NCBI GenBank assembly: GCA_944385065.1
Contig: CALWVX010000055.1
Span: 1-9,768, forward strand
Reading direction: 5' to 3'
Origin: an uncultured Oscillospiraceae bacterium
Lineage (GTDB): Bacteria; Bacillota; Clostridia; Oscillospirales; Oscillospiraceae
Length of the DNA: 9,768 bases
The notes below the pieces were generated by a model. That model saw only the letters and a list, made by a program, of their open reading frames with translations, made no database searches and had not been told where the DNA came from. Made by a program: the position numbers and the translations under genes. Every line of letters starts with the position of its first letter. Within the stretch, counting starts at the first letter, position 1. This document shows, piece after piece, positions 1 to 5,957 of the stretch.

Positions 1-32
1 CTGAGGGGAGTCCGTTTCTCCTGTTGTTCCAT
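1..32 (-). CDS. Start of a probable GerW/YtfJ-type sporulation protein (partial)
   Basis: Only the first ten codons are inside the window; they read MEQQEKRTPL, then an AGN codon (Ser or Arg). The ATG lies 3 bases after the stop of the DUF2953 gene and follows a usable SD (AAAGGCGG) inside that gene's 3' end, so it is the next gene of the same operon. Known context: in many Clostridia the DUF2953 gene downstream of scpAB is followed by gerW/ytfJ, a spore-associated protein. The family name therefore rests on gene order, not on the ten residues seen. Confidence 0.4.
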   Translation of the reverse strand, partial: MEQQEKRTPL

Positions 33-35
33 ACG

Positions 36-671
36 TCAGACCGCCTTTCTTTCCTGCCGCGCCCGGTCATGGGCGCCCTTGACTGCCAAAAAGGCCCGCA
101 GGGCCTTGTATCCGAAATAAACGCCCAGGCGCAGAGCCTGCGCCACGGTCAGGGAGAGGGAAGCCTGTCCCCGCAGCTGCGACTTCTCCCCCTCCAGATC
201 CGGGAGGATGCGAACGGTCCCGTCCCGGATCTGAAAGGCCTGGTTCAGCGGCTCCCACAGAGCCCCCGCCGCAGCGCTGGCGCGGCCGTAGGCCTGCGCT
301 GTGTCGGCCGGGTCCCCGGTCCCGATCCGGATCTCCAGAAACAGCCGGTCCACCCGCAGCTTCCGCCGGAACTGTCCCGCCGCCTCCAGCGCCACGGGCA
401 GCAGAGCCCGCAGATAGTCCAGGGCGGCCCAGAGGTCATCCGGCCCTCTCTTTTTCGTCCCATCGTCGGGACGCTTCTCCTTCTTCTTGGGGGGCTGTCC
501 CTTTTTTCTTCCCCTCTTCTCCCGCCGGGGCCACAGCCGGACGGAGAGCGGTCCCAGGCGCAGCCAGGCCCTGGACCCCTCCGGTCCACAGCTTCCCCGG
601 ACGCCGATCCGAATCTGTCCCAGCAGGGCCAGGGCCAGCAGCAGAAGGACAACGACCCACAGCGCTGTCAT
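36..671 (-). CDS. DUF2953 family membrane-anchored protein
   Basis: A 211-residue protein of unknown molecular function. Residues 2-19 are a hydrophobic helix (WVVVLLLLALALLG), an N-terminal membrane anchor. Residues about 49-75 are a very basic, low-complexity linker rich in Lys, Arg and Pro. The rest (about 78-205) is a soluble mixed alpha/beta domain ending in a basic tail. This layout, and the position between scpB and a probable gerW, fits the DUF2953 family, which often sits beside sporulation genes in Firmicutes. The start codon overlaps the scpB stop as ATGA and has only a weak G-rich SD, so translation is probably coupled to scpB. The family call is from memory; no catalytic motif is visible. 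Confidence 0.72.
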   Translation of the reverse strand: MTALWVVVLLLLALALLGQIRIGVRGSCGPEGSRAWLRLGPLSVRLWPRREKRGRKKGQPPKKKEKRPDDGTKKRGPDDLWAALDYLRALLPVALEAAGQFRRKLRVDRLFLEIRIGTGDPADTAQAYGRASAAAGALWEPLNQAFQIRDGTVRILPDLEGEKSQLRGQASLSLTVAQALRLGVYFGYKALRAFLAVKGAHDRARQERKAV

Positions 672-1291
672 GCCGTTCCCCCCGCCAGACCGTCCGGCTC
701 CTCGCCGCCGCCCTCCTCCGCCTGACGCAGGCGGGCCAGGCTGGCCTCCAGCTCCAGGGTCAGCTGGCTGCCCTCCTGCGAGGTGCCGGGCAGCTCGGGC
801 AGCTCCTCCAGACTGGACATGCCGAAGGAGCGCAGGAAATTTTTCGTGGTGCGGAACTGCATGGGCCGGCCGGGCACCGACAGGCGGCCCGCCTCCTCAA
901 TCAGCTCCCGCTCCAGCAGCAGACCCATGGTATAGGCGCTGTCCACCCCCCGCACCTGGTCCACATAGGCCCGGGTCACCGGCTGGTAATAGGCCACAAT
1001 GGCCAGCACCTCCAGGGCGGGCTGGGACAGGCGGGCGGGCTTCCGGCTCTCCAGAGTGGCGCGGATGGCGTCGGCGTACTCCGGAGCGGAGCACAGCTGA
1101 TAGCTGTTTTCCAGCCGCACCAGCCGGATGCCCCTGCGGTCATAGCTGAACTGATCCATCATCTGCTGGGCCACCGCGTCCAGGGTGGGGCGGTCCACCT
1201 CCAGCCCCAGACACAGGCGCTCCACGCTCACCGGCTCTCCGGCGGCGAACAGCACCCCCTCCAGGGCGGACTGCAATTCCTTCACTTCCAA
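668..1291 (-). CDS. scpB: Segregation and condensation protein B (ScpB)
   Basis: ScpB forms a dimer of tandem winged-helix domains that binds the kleisin ScpA and completes the SMC-ScpAB condensin, which compacts and segregates the chromosome. The 207-residue length is normal. Family landmarks are seen: an N-terminal ALEGVLFAAGEPVS block (residues 9-22), YQLCSAPEY (64-72), LSQPALEVLAIVAYYQPVTR (residues 88-107) and a second wing region ending TTKNFLRSFGMSSLEELPELP. The C-terminal 40 residues are acidic and likely disordered. The chosen start is TTG: an AGGAGG at 1305-1300 lies 8 bases upstream, while the next candidate (GTG two codons on) would be too far from it. The SD overlaps the scpA stop, so scpA and scpB are likely coupled. 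Confidence 0.95.
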   Translation of the reverse strand: MEVKELQSALEGVLFAAGEPVSVERLCLGLEVDRPTLDAVAQQMMDQFSYDRRGIRLVRLENSYQLCSAPEYADAIRATLESRKPARLSQPALEVLAIVAYYQPVTRAYVDQVRGVDSAYTMGLLLERELIEEAGRLSVPGRPMQFRTTKNFLRSFGMSSLEELPELPGTSQEGSQLTLELEASLARLRQAEEGGGEEPDGLAGGTA

Positions 1292-1304
1292 CTCAGGCCC
1301 CTCC

Positions 1305-2105
1305 TCATTCGCTGTCGGCGGTCCATGTCAGGTCCGCCTCGTCCCCCTCCTGCACACAGGTGACGGTGCAGTCCTCCTGGGTGCCGGCCAGCCGCAGGCG
1401 GTGTGCCCTGCACAGCTCCAGCACCGCCAGGAAGGTTGCCACCACCTCCGAACGGCTCCGGCTGCCCCGGAACAGGGCCCGGAACCGGGTGACCCCCAGC
1501 CGGACCAGCCGCCGGACAATCTCCCCCGCCTTGTCCGCCACCGGGTAGGGCTCCCGGCCCACAATGCCCTGAAAGGCGGAGACCGGCGGGGGCAGCTTGT
1601 TGTCCGACCGGGCCAGCACCGCCGTCATGGCCCGGAGCAGATCCTCCCGCGCGTGGGAATAGCGGTACACTTTGTCCGGCTGAAGGGGCTCGGGCCGCTT
1701 GGTCAGATAATCCCGGCCCACCTGATAGCGGGCCTCCAGGGCGGGGACCACCGCCTTGATCTTCAGATAGTTCTCATTGCGCTGATGGGCCTCCAGGGTG
1801 GCGATGAGCTGTTCCATCTCGCTCATGGCCTCCTCGTCGTGGAGGGACAAGAGCATGCGGGTCTTGATATAGACCAGCTGGGCCGCCATGGTGACAAACT
1901 CGCTGGCCACTTCCAGATCCAGCTCTCTGCGCCGGTCCATCCACTCCAGATACTGATCCAGAATCAGGGAGATCTGGATGTCCTGAATTTCCATCTTGTT
2001 CTTGCTGAGCAGATGGAGAATCAGGTCCAGGGGGCCCACAAAGTCCTCCATGTTCTGCTCTTTCGCCTTGACCACCCCTTCCAGGTGGTAGATGGGCGTC
2101 TCCAC
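1305..2105 (-). CDS. scpA: Segregation and condensation protein A (ScpA kleisin)
   Basis: ScpA is the kleisin that bridges the SMC heads and binds ScpB. The N-terminal SMC-binding block FVGPLDLILHLLSKNKMEIQ and the following DIQISLILDQYLEWM helix are diagnostic; the middle is a charged linker and the C-terminus holds the winged helix (about EVVATFLAVLELCR). I start at GTG 2105, giving 266 residues. AGGAGG at 2117-2112 lies 6 bases upstream, and homologues that I recall begin near the YHLEGVV block. A longer reading frame opens at TTG 2138, but it has no SD and lies at or upstream of the predicted transcription start. First gene of the scpA-scpB-DUF2953-gerW-like operon. Confidence 0.95.
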   Translation of the reverse strand: METPIYHLEGVVKAKEQNMEDFVGPLDLILHLLSKNKMEIQDIQISLILDQYLEWMDRRRELDLEVASEFVTMAAQLVYIKTRMLLSLHDEEAMSEMEQLIATLEAHQRNENYLKIKAVVPALEARYQVGRDYLTKRPEPLQPDKVYRYSHAREDLLRAMTAVLARSDNKLPPPVSAFQGIVGREPYPVADKAGEIVRRLVRLGVTRFRALFRGSRSRSEVVATFLAVLELCRAHRLRLAGTQEDCTVTCVQEGDEADLTWTADSE

Positions 2106-2141
2106 GGGCCCCCTCCTCTCCGGCACAGGCTTGTTCAACGT

Positions 2142-2170
2142 ATTATACCAGTTTAACCAGAAAAAAACAA
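2142..2170 (-). promoter_or_regulatory. Extended -10 promoter of the scpAB operon
   Basis: Reading the minus strand, a perfect TATAAT lies at 2147-2142, preceded by TGG to make an extended -10 (TGnTATAAT). A weak -35 TTGTTT at 2170-2165 is spaced by exactly 17 bases. Transcription should start near 2135, leaving about 30 bases of leader before the GTG of scpA. The -35 lies inside the T-tract of the upstream gene's terminator. Confidence 0.75.
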
Positions 2171-2209
2171 GGTAAATCCCCGCCCGGCAGCTCCGGGCGG
2201 GGATTTACC
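2161..2209 (-). terminator. Intrinsic terminator of the GH13 gene
   Basis: A perfect 17-bp stem (arms 2171-2187 and 2193-2209) with a 5-base loop starts 2 bases after the GH13 stop. It is followed on the minus strand by TTGTTTTTTT (2170-2161). This is a strong Rho-independent terminator. Confidence 0.93.
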
Positions 2210-2211
2210 CC

Positions 2212-3522
2212 TCACCGCTCCATTTTCCAGAAACAGGCGCTGTACGCCGGGAGAAGGCTTCCCCCTCCGAAGTCGTGCCGCTGTCCCGTGATCAGGTCCT
2301 GCGCCAGACCGCACCCCGCGTCAAAGTGTGCGGTATAGGGCTGGCTGTCGGCGTTCACCGCCACCAGCACCCGCTCCTCCTCACACCTGCGCTCGAAGAT
2401 AATCTGCCGGTTGGTGAGCAGCACGTTGCGGAAGCTCCCCCGGCACAGAGCCGGGCTCTCCCGCTTGGCCCGGGCCAGCCGGGCGATCCAGCCGCTCAGA
2501 TCGTTCCACTCCGGCCCCTCCAGGGCGGGGCGCAGCGCCCGGTCCCCGTCCTGCTTCCTGCCCTGAATGCCCCACTCGCTGCCATAATACACCGCCGGGA
2601 CGCCGGGCATGCCGAACATGAGGGCGTAGGCGGCCGGCAGGTGGTTTGGGTCGGTCAGCTGGGAGGCGATGCGGGTGACGTCGTGGTTGTCCAGGAAGGA
2701 CAGCAGGTGGGCCCCCTTGTACAGAGTCCAGTCCTCCGGCCCGAACTGCCGGGCCAGGGAGTGGCCGATCTCAAAGAGATTCATGGAGTTGAAGGAGGAC
2801 CACAGCCCCTTGTAGCACTCATAGTTGGTCACCGAGTGGCACATCTCCCCGTTCATCCAGCGGTTGTAGTCCCCGTGGAGCGTCTCGCCCATGAGGACAA
2901 ACTCCGGCTTCAGCCCCTGGGTGAAGGCGCGCAGCTGCTTCAAATAGTTCGGGGGCAGGCAGTAGGCCACGTCCAGCCGCAGGCCGTCAATGCCGTACTG
3001 CTCCACCCAGGACCGGATGGCCTGGAACTGGTGGTCCACCACGGCGGGATTGTCCAGATTGAGCCGGACCAGCTCGTTGTGCCCCTCCCAGCTGTCATAC
3101 CAGAAGCCGTCGTTCCGGTCGGTATTCCCGCCGAAGTCGATGTGGAACCAGTCCTTGTAAGGGCTGTCCCACTTCTTTTCCTGTACGTCCCGGAAGGCCC
3201 AGAACCCCCGGCCCACATGGTTGAACACCCCGTCCAGCATCACCCGCAGCCCGGCGTCATGAAAGGCCCGGCACACCCGCGCCAGGTCCTCGTTGCTCCC
3301 CAGCCTGGGGTCCACCCGGTTATAGTCCCGGGTGTCATAGCCGTGGCGGTCGCTGTCAAACACCGGATTGAGCAGAACGGTATCCGCCCCCAGCTTTCGA
3401 ATGTGCTCCGCCCAGGACAGCAGGCGCAGAATCCGCGGCGTCTGCACCCCGTCGTTCTCCTCCGGCGCCCCGCACAGGCCCAGGGGATAAATCTGATAGA
3501 TGACGGCCTGATCAAACCACAT
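2212..3522 (-). CDS. GH13 alpha-amylase-family glycoside hydrolase, cytoplasmic
   Basis: A 436-residue (beta/alpha)8-barrel enzyme that should act on alpha-1,4/1,6-glucans such as maltodextrins. All GH13 conserved regions are visible: region I DGVFNHVG (97-104), region II GLRLDVAY (180-187) with nucleophile Asp184, region III MGETLHG with acid/base Glu213, and region IV FLDNHD with stabiliser Asp281. HGYDTRDY (60-67) is the usual start of the B-domain side. The C-terminal 80 residues form a short beta domain. There is no signal peptide and no N-terminal CBM34 module, so it differs from full-length neopullulanases and cyclomaltodextrinases, although the catalytic core resembles that group. Exact specificity cannot be read here. 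ATG is preceded by AAAGGAGAG with good spacing. It is transcribed alone, with its own promoter and terminator. Confidence 0.9.
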   Translation of the reverse strand: MWFDQAVIYQIYPLGLCGAPEENDGVQTPRILRLLSWAEHIRKLGADTVLLNPVFDSDRHGYDTRDYNRVDPRLGSNEDLARVCRAFHDAGLRVMLDGVFNHVGRGFWAFRDVQEKKWDSPYKDWFHIDFGGNTDRNDGFWYDSWEGHNELVRLNLDNPAVVDHQFQAIRSWVEQYGIDGLRLDVAYCLPPNYLKQLRAFTQGLKPEFVLMGETLHGDYNRWMNGEMCHSVTNYECYKGLWSSFNSMNLFEIGHSLARQFGPEDWTLYKGAHLLSFLDNHDVTRIASQLTDPNHLPAAYALMFGMPGVPAVYYGSEWGIQGRKQDGDRALRPALEGPEWNDLSGWIARLARAKRESPALCRGSFRNVLLTNRQIIFERRCEEERVLVAVNADSQPYTAHFDAGCGLAQDLITGQRHDFGGGSLLPAYSACFWKMER

Positions 3523-3551
3523 GGTCCTCTCTCCTTTCCGTGTCTGTCCCT

Positions 3552-3580
3552 ATCATACCCCAACTCCCACCCCGGTGCAA
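3552..3580 (-). promoter_or_regulatory. Promoter of the GH13 gene
   Basis: Minus strand: TTGCAC (3580-3575), 17-base spacer, TATGAT (3557-3552). Predicted start near 3545, about 23 bases before the ATG at 3522. I see no catabolite-response element or other operator that I would defend. Confidence 0.7.
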
Positions 3581-3628
3581 GGAAAATATCCCGGCGCGCG
3601 CCGCGGTTTTCTCCCGCATGGCGCGGAT

Positions 3629-3670
3629 AATCTAAAAGAGGGCCGTGACCTGCGGTCATGCCCTCTTTTT
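3629..3670 (-). terminator. Intrinsic terminator hairpin closing the tRNA-Gln/structured-element block
   Basis: Arms 3634-3650 and 3654-3669 pair through AAAAGAGGGC/GCCCTCTTTT, then one G-T pair with one bulged C, then TGACC/GGTCA, with a 3-base loop. T-tracts occur on both sides, so it can work in either direction. With no plus-strand gene upstream, its likely job is to end minus-strand transcripts before the GH13 promoter. Confidence 0.75.
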
Positions 3671-3797
3671 GGACAAGTCAATGAAATCCAGACAGTTCAA
3701 ATTGGGGATCCGTCATCTTAAATCCCGTCCAGCGGCCTTTCCGCCGCCCCGAGCATTCAAATATCGAAGGGGGGAGGCGGCCAAAGGCCGCCGGAAC
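3671..3797 (-). ncRNA. Structured intergenic element A (diverged tandem copy)
   Basis: No credible protein. The minus-strand 60-mer at 3730-3671 matches the 59-mer of element B (3898-3840) at roughly 60-65% of positions by hand alignment. Its ends pair: GGACGGG (3730-3724) with CTTGTCC (3677-3671), a 7-bp helix with two G-T pairs. An inner TTTAAG/TTTGAA stem sits in about the same place as one in element B. The other half (3731-3797) has the hairpin GGCGGCC-TTT-GGCCGCC and a CCCC...CGAGCATT-type loop (AATGCTCGGGG on the minus strand) that B also has. The 3' end reads TCCA and then runs into the A-tract of the next hairpin. RNA function is inferred from the paired, partly covarying ends; it could equally be a dispersed repeat. 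Confidence 0.45.
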
Positions 3798-3841
3798 CCA
3801 AAACAAAAGGCAACTGCAGAAGCAGTTGCCTTTTGTTTTGG
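3798..3841 (-). terminator. Perfect 20-bp A/T-tract hairpin after element B
   Basis: Arms 3798-3817 and 3822-3841 are perfectly complementary over 20 bp with an AGAA loop (plus strand). The core is GGCAACTGC/GCAGTTGCC and the outer part is an A-rich/T-rich pair, so it looks like a bidirectional intrinsic terminator. On the minus strand its first bases (CCA) are the 3' end of element B. Confidence 0.75.
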
Positions 3842-4010
3842 CAAGTCACTACAATCTAGATATTTAAGATTTTGAATCAGCTGTCTTAAAACTTGCCCAA
3901 CGGCCCTTCTGGGCCGCGCCGCTTTTGCGGCGTTCGAGCGTTTTGCCGCAGGCAAAACCTCGGCGCAGGGCGAATTCATTTCGCCCGAGCATTTTAAAGA
4001 ATCCCGGGTA
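3840..4010 (-). ncRNA. Structured intergenic element B with a run of short hairpins
   Basis: Homologous to element A. Minus strand 3898-3840 has GGCAAGT (3897-3891) pairing perfectly with ACTTGCC (3846-3840), and an inner TTTAAGA/TCTTAAA 7-bp stem. The rest is almost wholly small hairpins (plus-strand coordinates): 3902-3915 (5 bp, TTCT loop), 3917-3932 (CGCCGC/GCGGCG, TTTT loop), 3940-3958 (8 bp, GCA loop), 3968-3986 (7 bp). A CCCG...CGGG pair near 3988-4010 encloses the AATGCTCGGG segment shared with A. Its terminal CCA leads into the 3798-3841 hairpin. No coding potential is believed. This could be a structured RNA made by read-through from the tRNA promoter, or a repeat family of this lineage. 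Confidence 0.45.
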
Positions 4011-4053
4011 CCAAAAAAAGAAGCACCTGCTATGCAGGTGCTTCTTTTTTTGG
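4011..4053 (-). terminator. Intrinsic terminator fused to the tRNA-Gln 3' end
   Basis: A perfect 20-bp stem (4011-4030 with 4034-4053) and a 3-base loop; the core is AGAAGCACCTGC/GCAGGTGCTTCT, with seven A facing seven T. The outermost CCA of the 5' arm on the minus strand is the encoded CCA of the tRNA. The T-tract is TTCTTTTTTTGG. Confidence 0.9.
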
Positions 4054-4124
4054 CAGCCGGAGAAGGATTCGAACCCTCACAAACAGAGTCAGAGTCTGTC
4101 GTGCTACCCTTACACAATCCGGCT
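4051..4124 (-). tRNA. tRNA-Gln (anticodon CUG), CCA encoded
   Basis: Full cloverleaf on the minus strand: acceptor AGCCGGA pairs with TCCGGCT, discriminator G, encoded CCA. D stem GTGT/GCAC; anticodon stem ACAGA/TCTGT with loop CTCTGAC, so the anticodon is CTG, reading CAG codons. A 4-base variable loop and T arm GAGGG-TTCGAAT-CCTTC follow. Total 74 bases including CCA. It is the only tRNA seen and has its own promoter and terminator. Confidence 0.96.
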
Positions 4125-4156
4125 ATTTTTTGTCCCCGCCGCGCGGGACGAGTGCT

Positions 4157-4184
4157 ATTATAGCAGACTGTGGAAAAATGTCAA
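4157..4184 (-). promoter_or_regulatory. Consensus promoter of tRNA-Gln
   Basis: Minus strand: perfect TTGACA (4184-4179), 16-base spacer, perfect TATAAT (4162-4157) with TGC just before it (extended -10). An A-rich stretch directly upstream of the -35 resembles an UP element, as is typical of stable-RNA promoters. Predicted start near 4150; a small GTCCC...GGGAC hairpin lies between it and the mature tRNA 5' end. Confidence 0.9.
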
Positions 4185-4227
4185 GAGGTATTTTTCACTT
4201 TTTTTCATTTGTTTGGAAGGGCCTCCC

Positions 4228-4265
4228 CCCGCGCCGCCCGGACCGGATGTTCCGGGCGGCGCGGG
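4228..4265 (-). other. GC-rich hairpin at the end of the aro operon
   Basis: A perfect 15-bp stem (4228-4242 with 4251-4265) and an 8-base loop begin 5 bases after the aroQ stop. No T-tract follows on the minus strand; the sequence there is GGGAGGCCCTTCC. It may be a U-tract-less terminator or a 3'-end protecting stem. The tRNA promoter begins about 45 bases further on. Confidence 0.6.
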
Positions 4266-4269
4266 ACGG

Positions 4270-4713
4270 TCACGCGGACCGCTTGGCGTACTTCTGGTGG
4301 AGGTAGCGGATCGCCTCCACATAGCCCTGGAAGCCCAGCCCCTTGAAGCGGGTCTCGCAGGCCATGCCGGCGTAGGAGATGTGGCGGAACGCCTCCCGTT
4401 GATCCACGTCGGACAGGTGGACCTCCACCGCGGGCAGCGCCACCGACTTCAGCGCGTCCAGAATGGCCACGCTGGTGTGGGTGTAGGCGGCGGGGTTGAT
4501 GACAATGCCGTCCATCTGGCCATAGGCCTGCTGGATACGGTCCACGATGGCGCCTTCGTGGTTGGACTGGTAAATTTCCACCTGAATGCCCAGGTCGCTG
4601 CAGGTTTCGCGGATCAGGTCACACAGGGCGTTATAATCCTGACGGCCGTAGATATTCGGCTCCCGAATGCCCAGCATGTTCAGATTGGGGCCATTGATAA
4701 CCAACAGTTTCAT
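4270..4713 (-). CDS. aroQ: Type II 3-dehydroquinate dehydratase
   Basis: Catalyses 3-dehydroquinate to 3-dehydroshikimate, the third shikimate step, as a cytosolic dodecamer in this family. The 147-residue length is typical. Motifs: NGPNLNMLG (7-15), Arg17 and Tyr22 in the flexible active-site lid (IREPNIYG), QSNHEG (49-54), NPAAYTHTS (73-81) and EVHLSDV (97-103) followed by the FRHISY segment. The ATG overlaps the aroE-aroK stop (ATGA) and has a clear AAGGAGG 8 bases upstream. Last gene of the operon although it acts earliest among those present. Confidence 0.97.
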   Translation of the reverse strand: MKLLVINGPNLNMLGIREPNIYGRQDYNALCDLIRETCSDLGIQVEIYQSNHEGAIVDRIQQAYGQMDGIVINPAAYTHTSVAILDALKSVALPAVEVHLSDVDQREAFRHISYAGMACETRFKGLGFQGYVEAIRYLHQKYAKRSA

Positions 4714-5957
4714 TTTGACAACCTCCTTATAATACTCATAATATCGGATACGGCGCCCTCCACCGTGATATTGTCCACGGCGAAGTCGGCGGCTTTTTCA
4801 TACAGCGGTTTACGCTGGCGGTAGAGCTTCTCAGGCCCGTCCCGCTGGGACAGGGGACGGCCGGCGCTGGGCAGCAGGTCCAGGTCCCGCCTCAGAAACA
4901 CCACCACACTGTTGCGGTGCATGGGGTCAAAATTTTCCGGCCGGGTGATGATCCCGCCGCCGGCGGCGATCACGGTGCCGGACCGGCGGGCGGCGTCCAC
5001 CAGGACCTGGTGCTCCGCCCGGCGGAAGGTCTCCTCGCCGTGCAGGGCAAACATCTGGGGAATCGGCATGCCCTCCCGGGCCTCGATCTCCTCGTCCAGA
5101 TCCACCAGGGGGCGGCCCATGGCCTGGGCCAGCGCCTTTCCCACCGTGGTCTTGCCGCAGCCGGGCATCCCAATGAGCAGGATATTCCGGGTTTCGCCCT
5201 CGATTTGTTTCGTAATTTTCTCCACCCGGTCGTCGGGGATCGGTTTGTTCCGAAAGAGCTCCGCCGACCCTCTGGCCTGGGCCACCAGCATCCCCAGGCC
5301 GTTGGCGGTGATCATGCCCCGCTTCTCCCCCTCCAGCAGCAGCTGGGTGCGGGCGGGATTGTAAATCAGGTCCAGCACCGCCTCGCAGGCGGGGAACCGG
5401 TCCAGATCCAGCAGGCAGGACTCGGTGTCCGGATACATGCCCACCGGGGTGGCGTTGACGATCAGCCGGGCGTCCTGATGGCGCTCCAGATTCTGGTAGT
5501 GGTCCGGGCCGGAGCGGGAGATCACCACCACCTCTTCCGCCCCCAGGTCGGCCAGGGCGGTCCGGACGGTGAGGGAGGCCCCGCCGGAGCCCAGCACCAG
5601 GGCCTTTTTCCCGGCGGGATCCACCCCGGCGGCGCGCACCATGTAGAGGAAGCCCTCATAGTCGGTGTTGTGGCCCAGCAGCGTCCCGTCCTCCCGGCGG
5701 ACGATGGTGTTGACGCTGCCGATGCGTCTGGCCTGTTGGGTGAGCTCCCGGCAGTAGGGGATGACCGCGCGCTTATAGGGGATGGTCACATTCAGCCCCT
5801 CAAACTCCCCCGAGCGGAGGAACGAGTCCAGCTCCTCGGGTTCTTTTTCAAACAGCCGGTAGTCATAGTCCCCCAGCAGCCGGTGAATCCGGGGAGAAAA
5901 GCTGTGTCCCAGCCGCCGGCCCAGCAGGCCGTAGCACTTATGTATCTCTGTCTCCAT
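4710..5957 (-). CDS. aroE-aroK: Fused shikimate dehydrogenase - shikimate kinase
   Basis: One unbroken 415-residue frame carrying two enzymes. Residues 1 to about 248 are NADP-dependent shikimate dehydrogenase: GHSFSP (17-22) for shikimate binding, NVTIPYK with catalytic Lys62, GHNTDYEGF with Asp99, VLGSGGAS (121-128) for the nucleotide, NATPVGM (168-174), DLIYNP (196-201). After a short linker, residues 257-415 are shikimate kinase: P-loop GMPGCGKTT (263-271), Asp286 and Asp288, FRRAE (311-315), AAGGGI (341-346), RPLS (377-380) and a KPLYEKAADF lid-side segment. Together they make shikimate 3-phosphate, the substrate of AroA in the same operon. ATG has GGAGGAG upstream and lies 20 bases inside the aroC 3' end. 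All key residues are present, so both halves should be active. Confidence 0.95.
   Translation of the reverse strand: METEIHKCYGLLGRRLGHSFSPRIHRLLGDYDYRLFEKEPEELDSFLRSGEFEGLNVTIPYKRAVIPYCRELTQQARRIGSVNTIVRREDGTLLGHNTDYEGFLYMVRAAGVDPAGKKALVLGSGGASLTVRTALADLGAEEVVVISRSGPDHYQNLERHQDARLIVNATPVGMYPDTESCLLDLDRFPACEAVLDLIYNPARTQLLLEGEKRGMITANGLGMLVAQARGSAELFRNKPIPDDRVEKITKQIEGETRNILLIGMPGCGKTTVGKALAQAMGRPLVDLDEEIEAREGMPIPQMFALHGEETFRRAEHQVLVDAARRSGTVIAAGGGIITRPENFDPMHRNSVVVFLRRDLDLLPSAGRPLSQRDGPEKLYRQRKPLYEKAADFAVDNITVEGAVSDIMSIIRRLSK

Noticed and set aside
2275..3630. 451-codon plus-strand ORF opposite the GH13 gene
   Set aside because: Composition rich in Val, Pro, His and Gln with no family likeness; codon-bias shadow of the amylase-family gene, whose four catalytic regions are intact on the other strand.
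3671..3898. Elements A and B as real tRNA genes
   Set aside because: They end in CCA and have a 7-bp closing stem, but the stem includes the CC of the CCA, total length is only about 60 bases, and no T arm (TTCGA loop) or anticodon arm can be drawn.
3902..3986. CRISPR-like or repeat array in the hairpin run
   Set aside because: The hairpins differ in sequence and there are no equal repeats with regular spacers.
3713..4117. 134-codon minus-strand frame
   Set aside because: It runs through tRNA-Gln and two perfect hairpins; typical of spurious frames over tRNA and terminator sequence, with no SD or family likeness.
3925..4824. 299-codon plus-strand frame
   Set aside because: Antisense to the tRNA, to aroQ and to the start of the aroE-aroK 3' end; open only because of the high-GC shadow of real genes.
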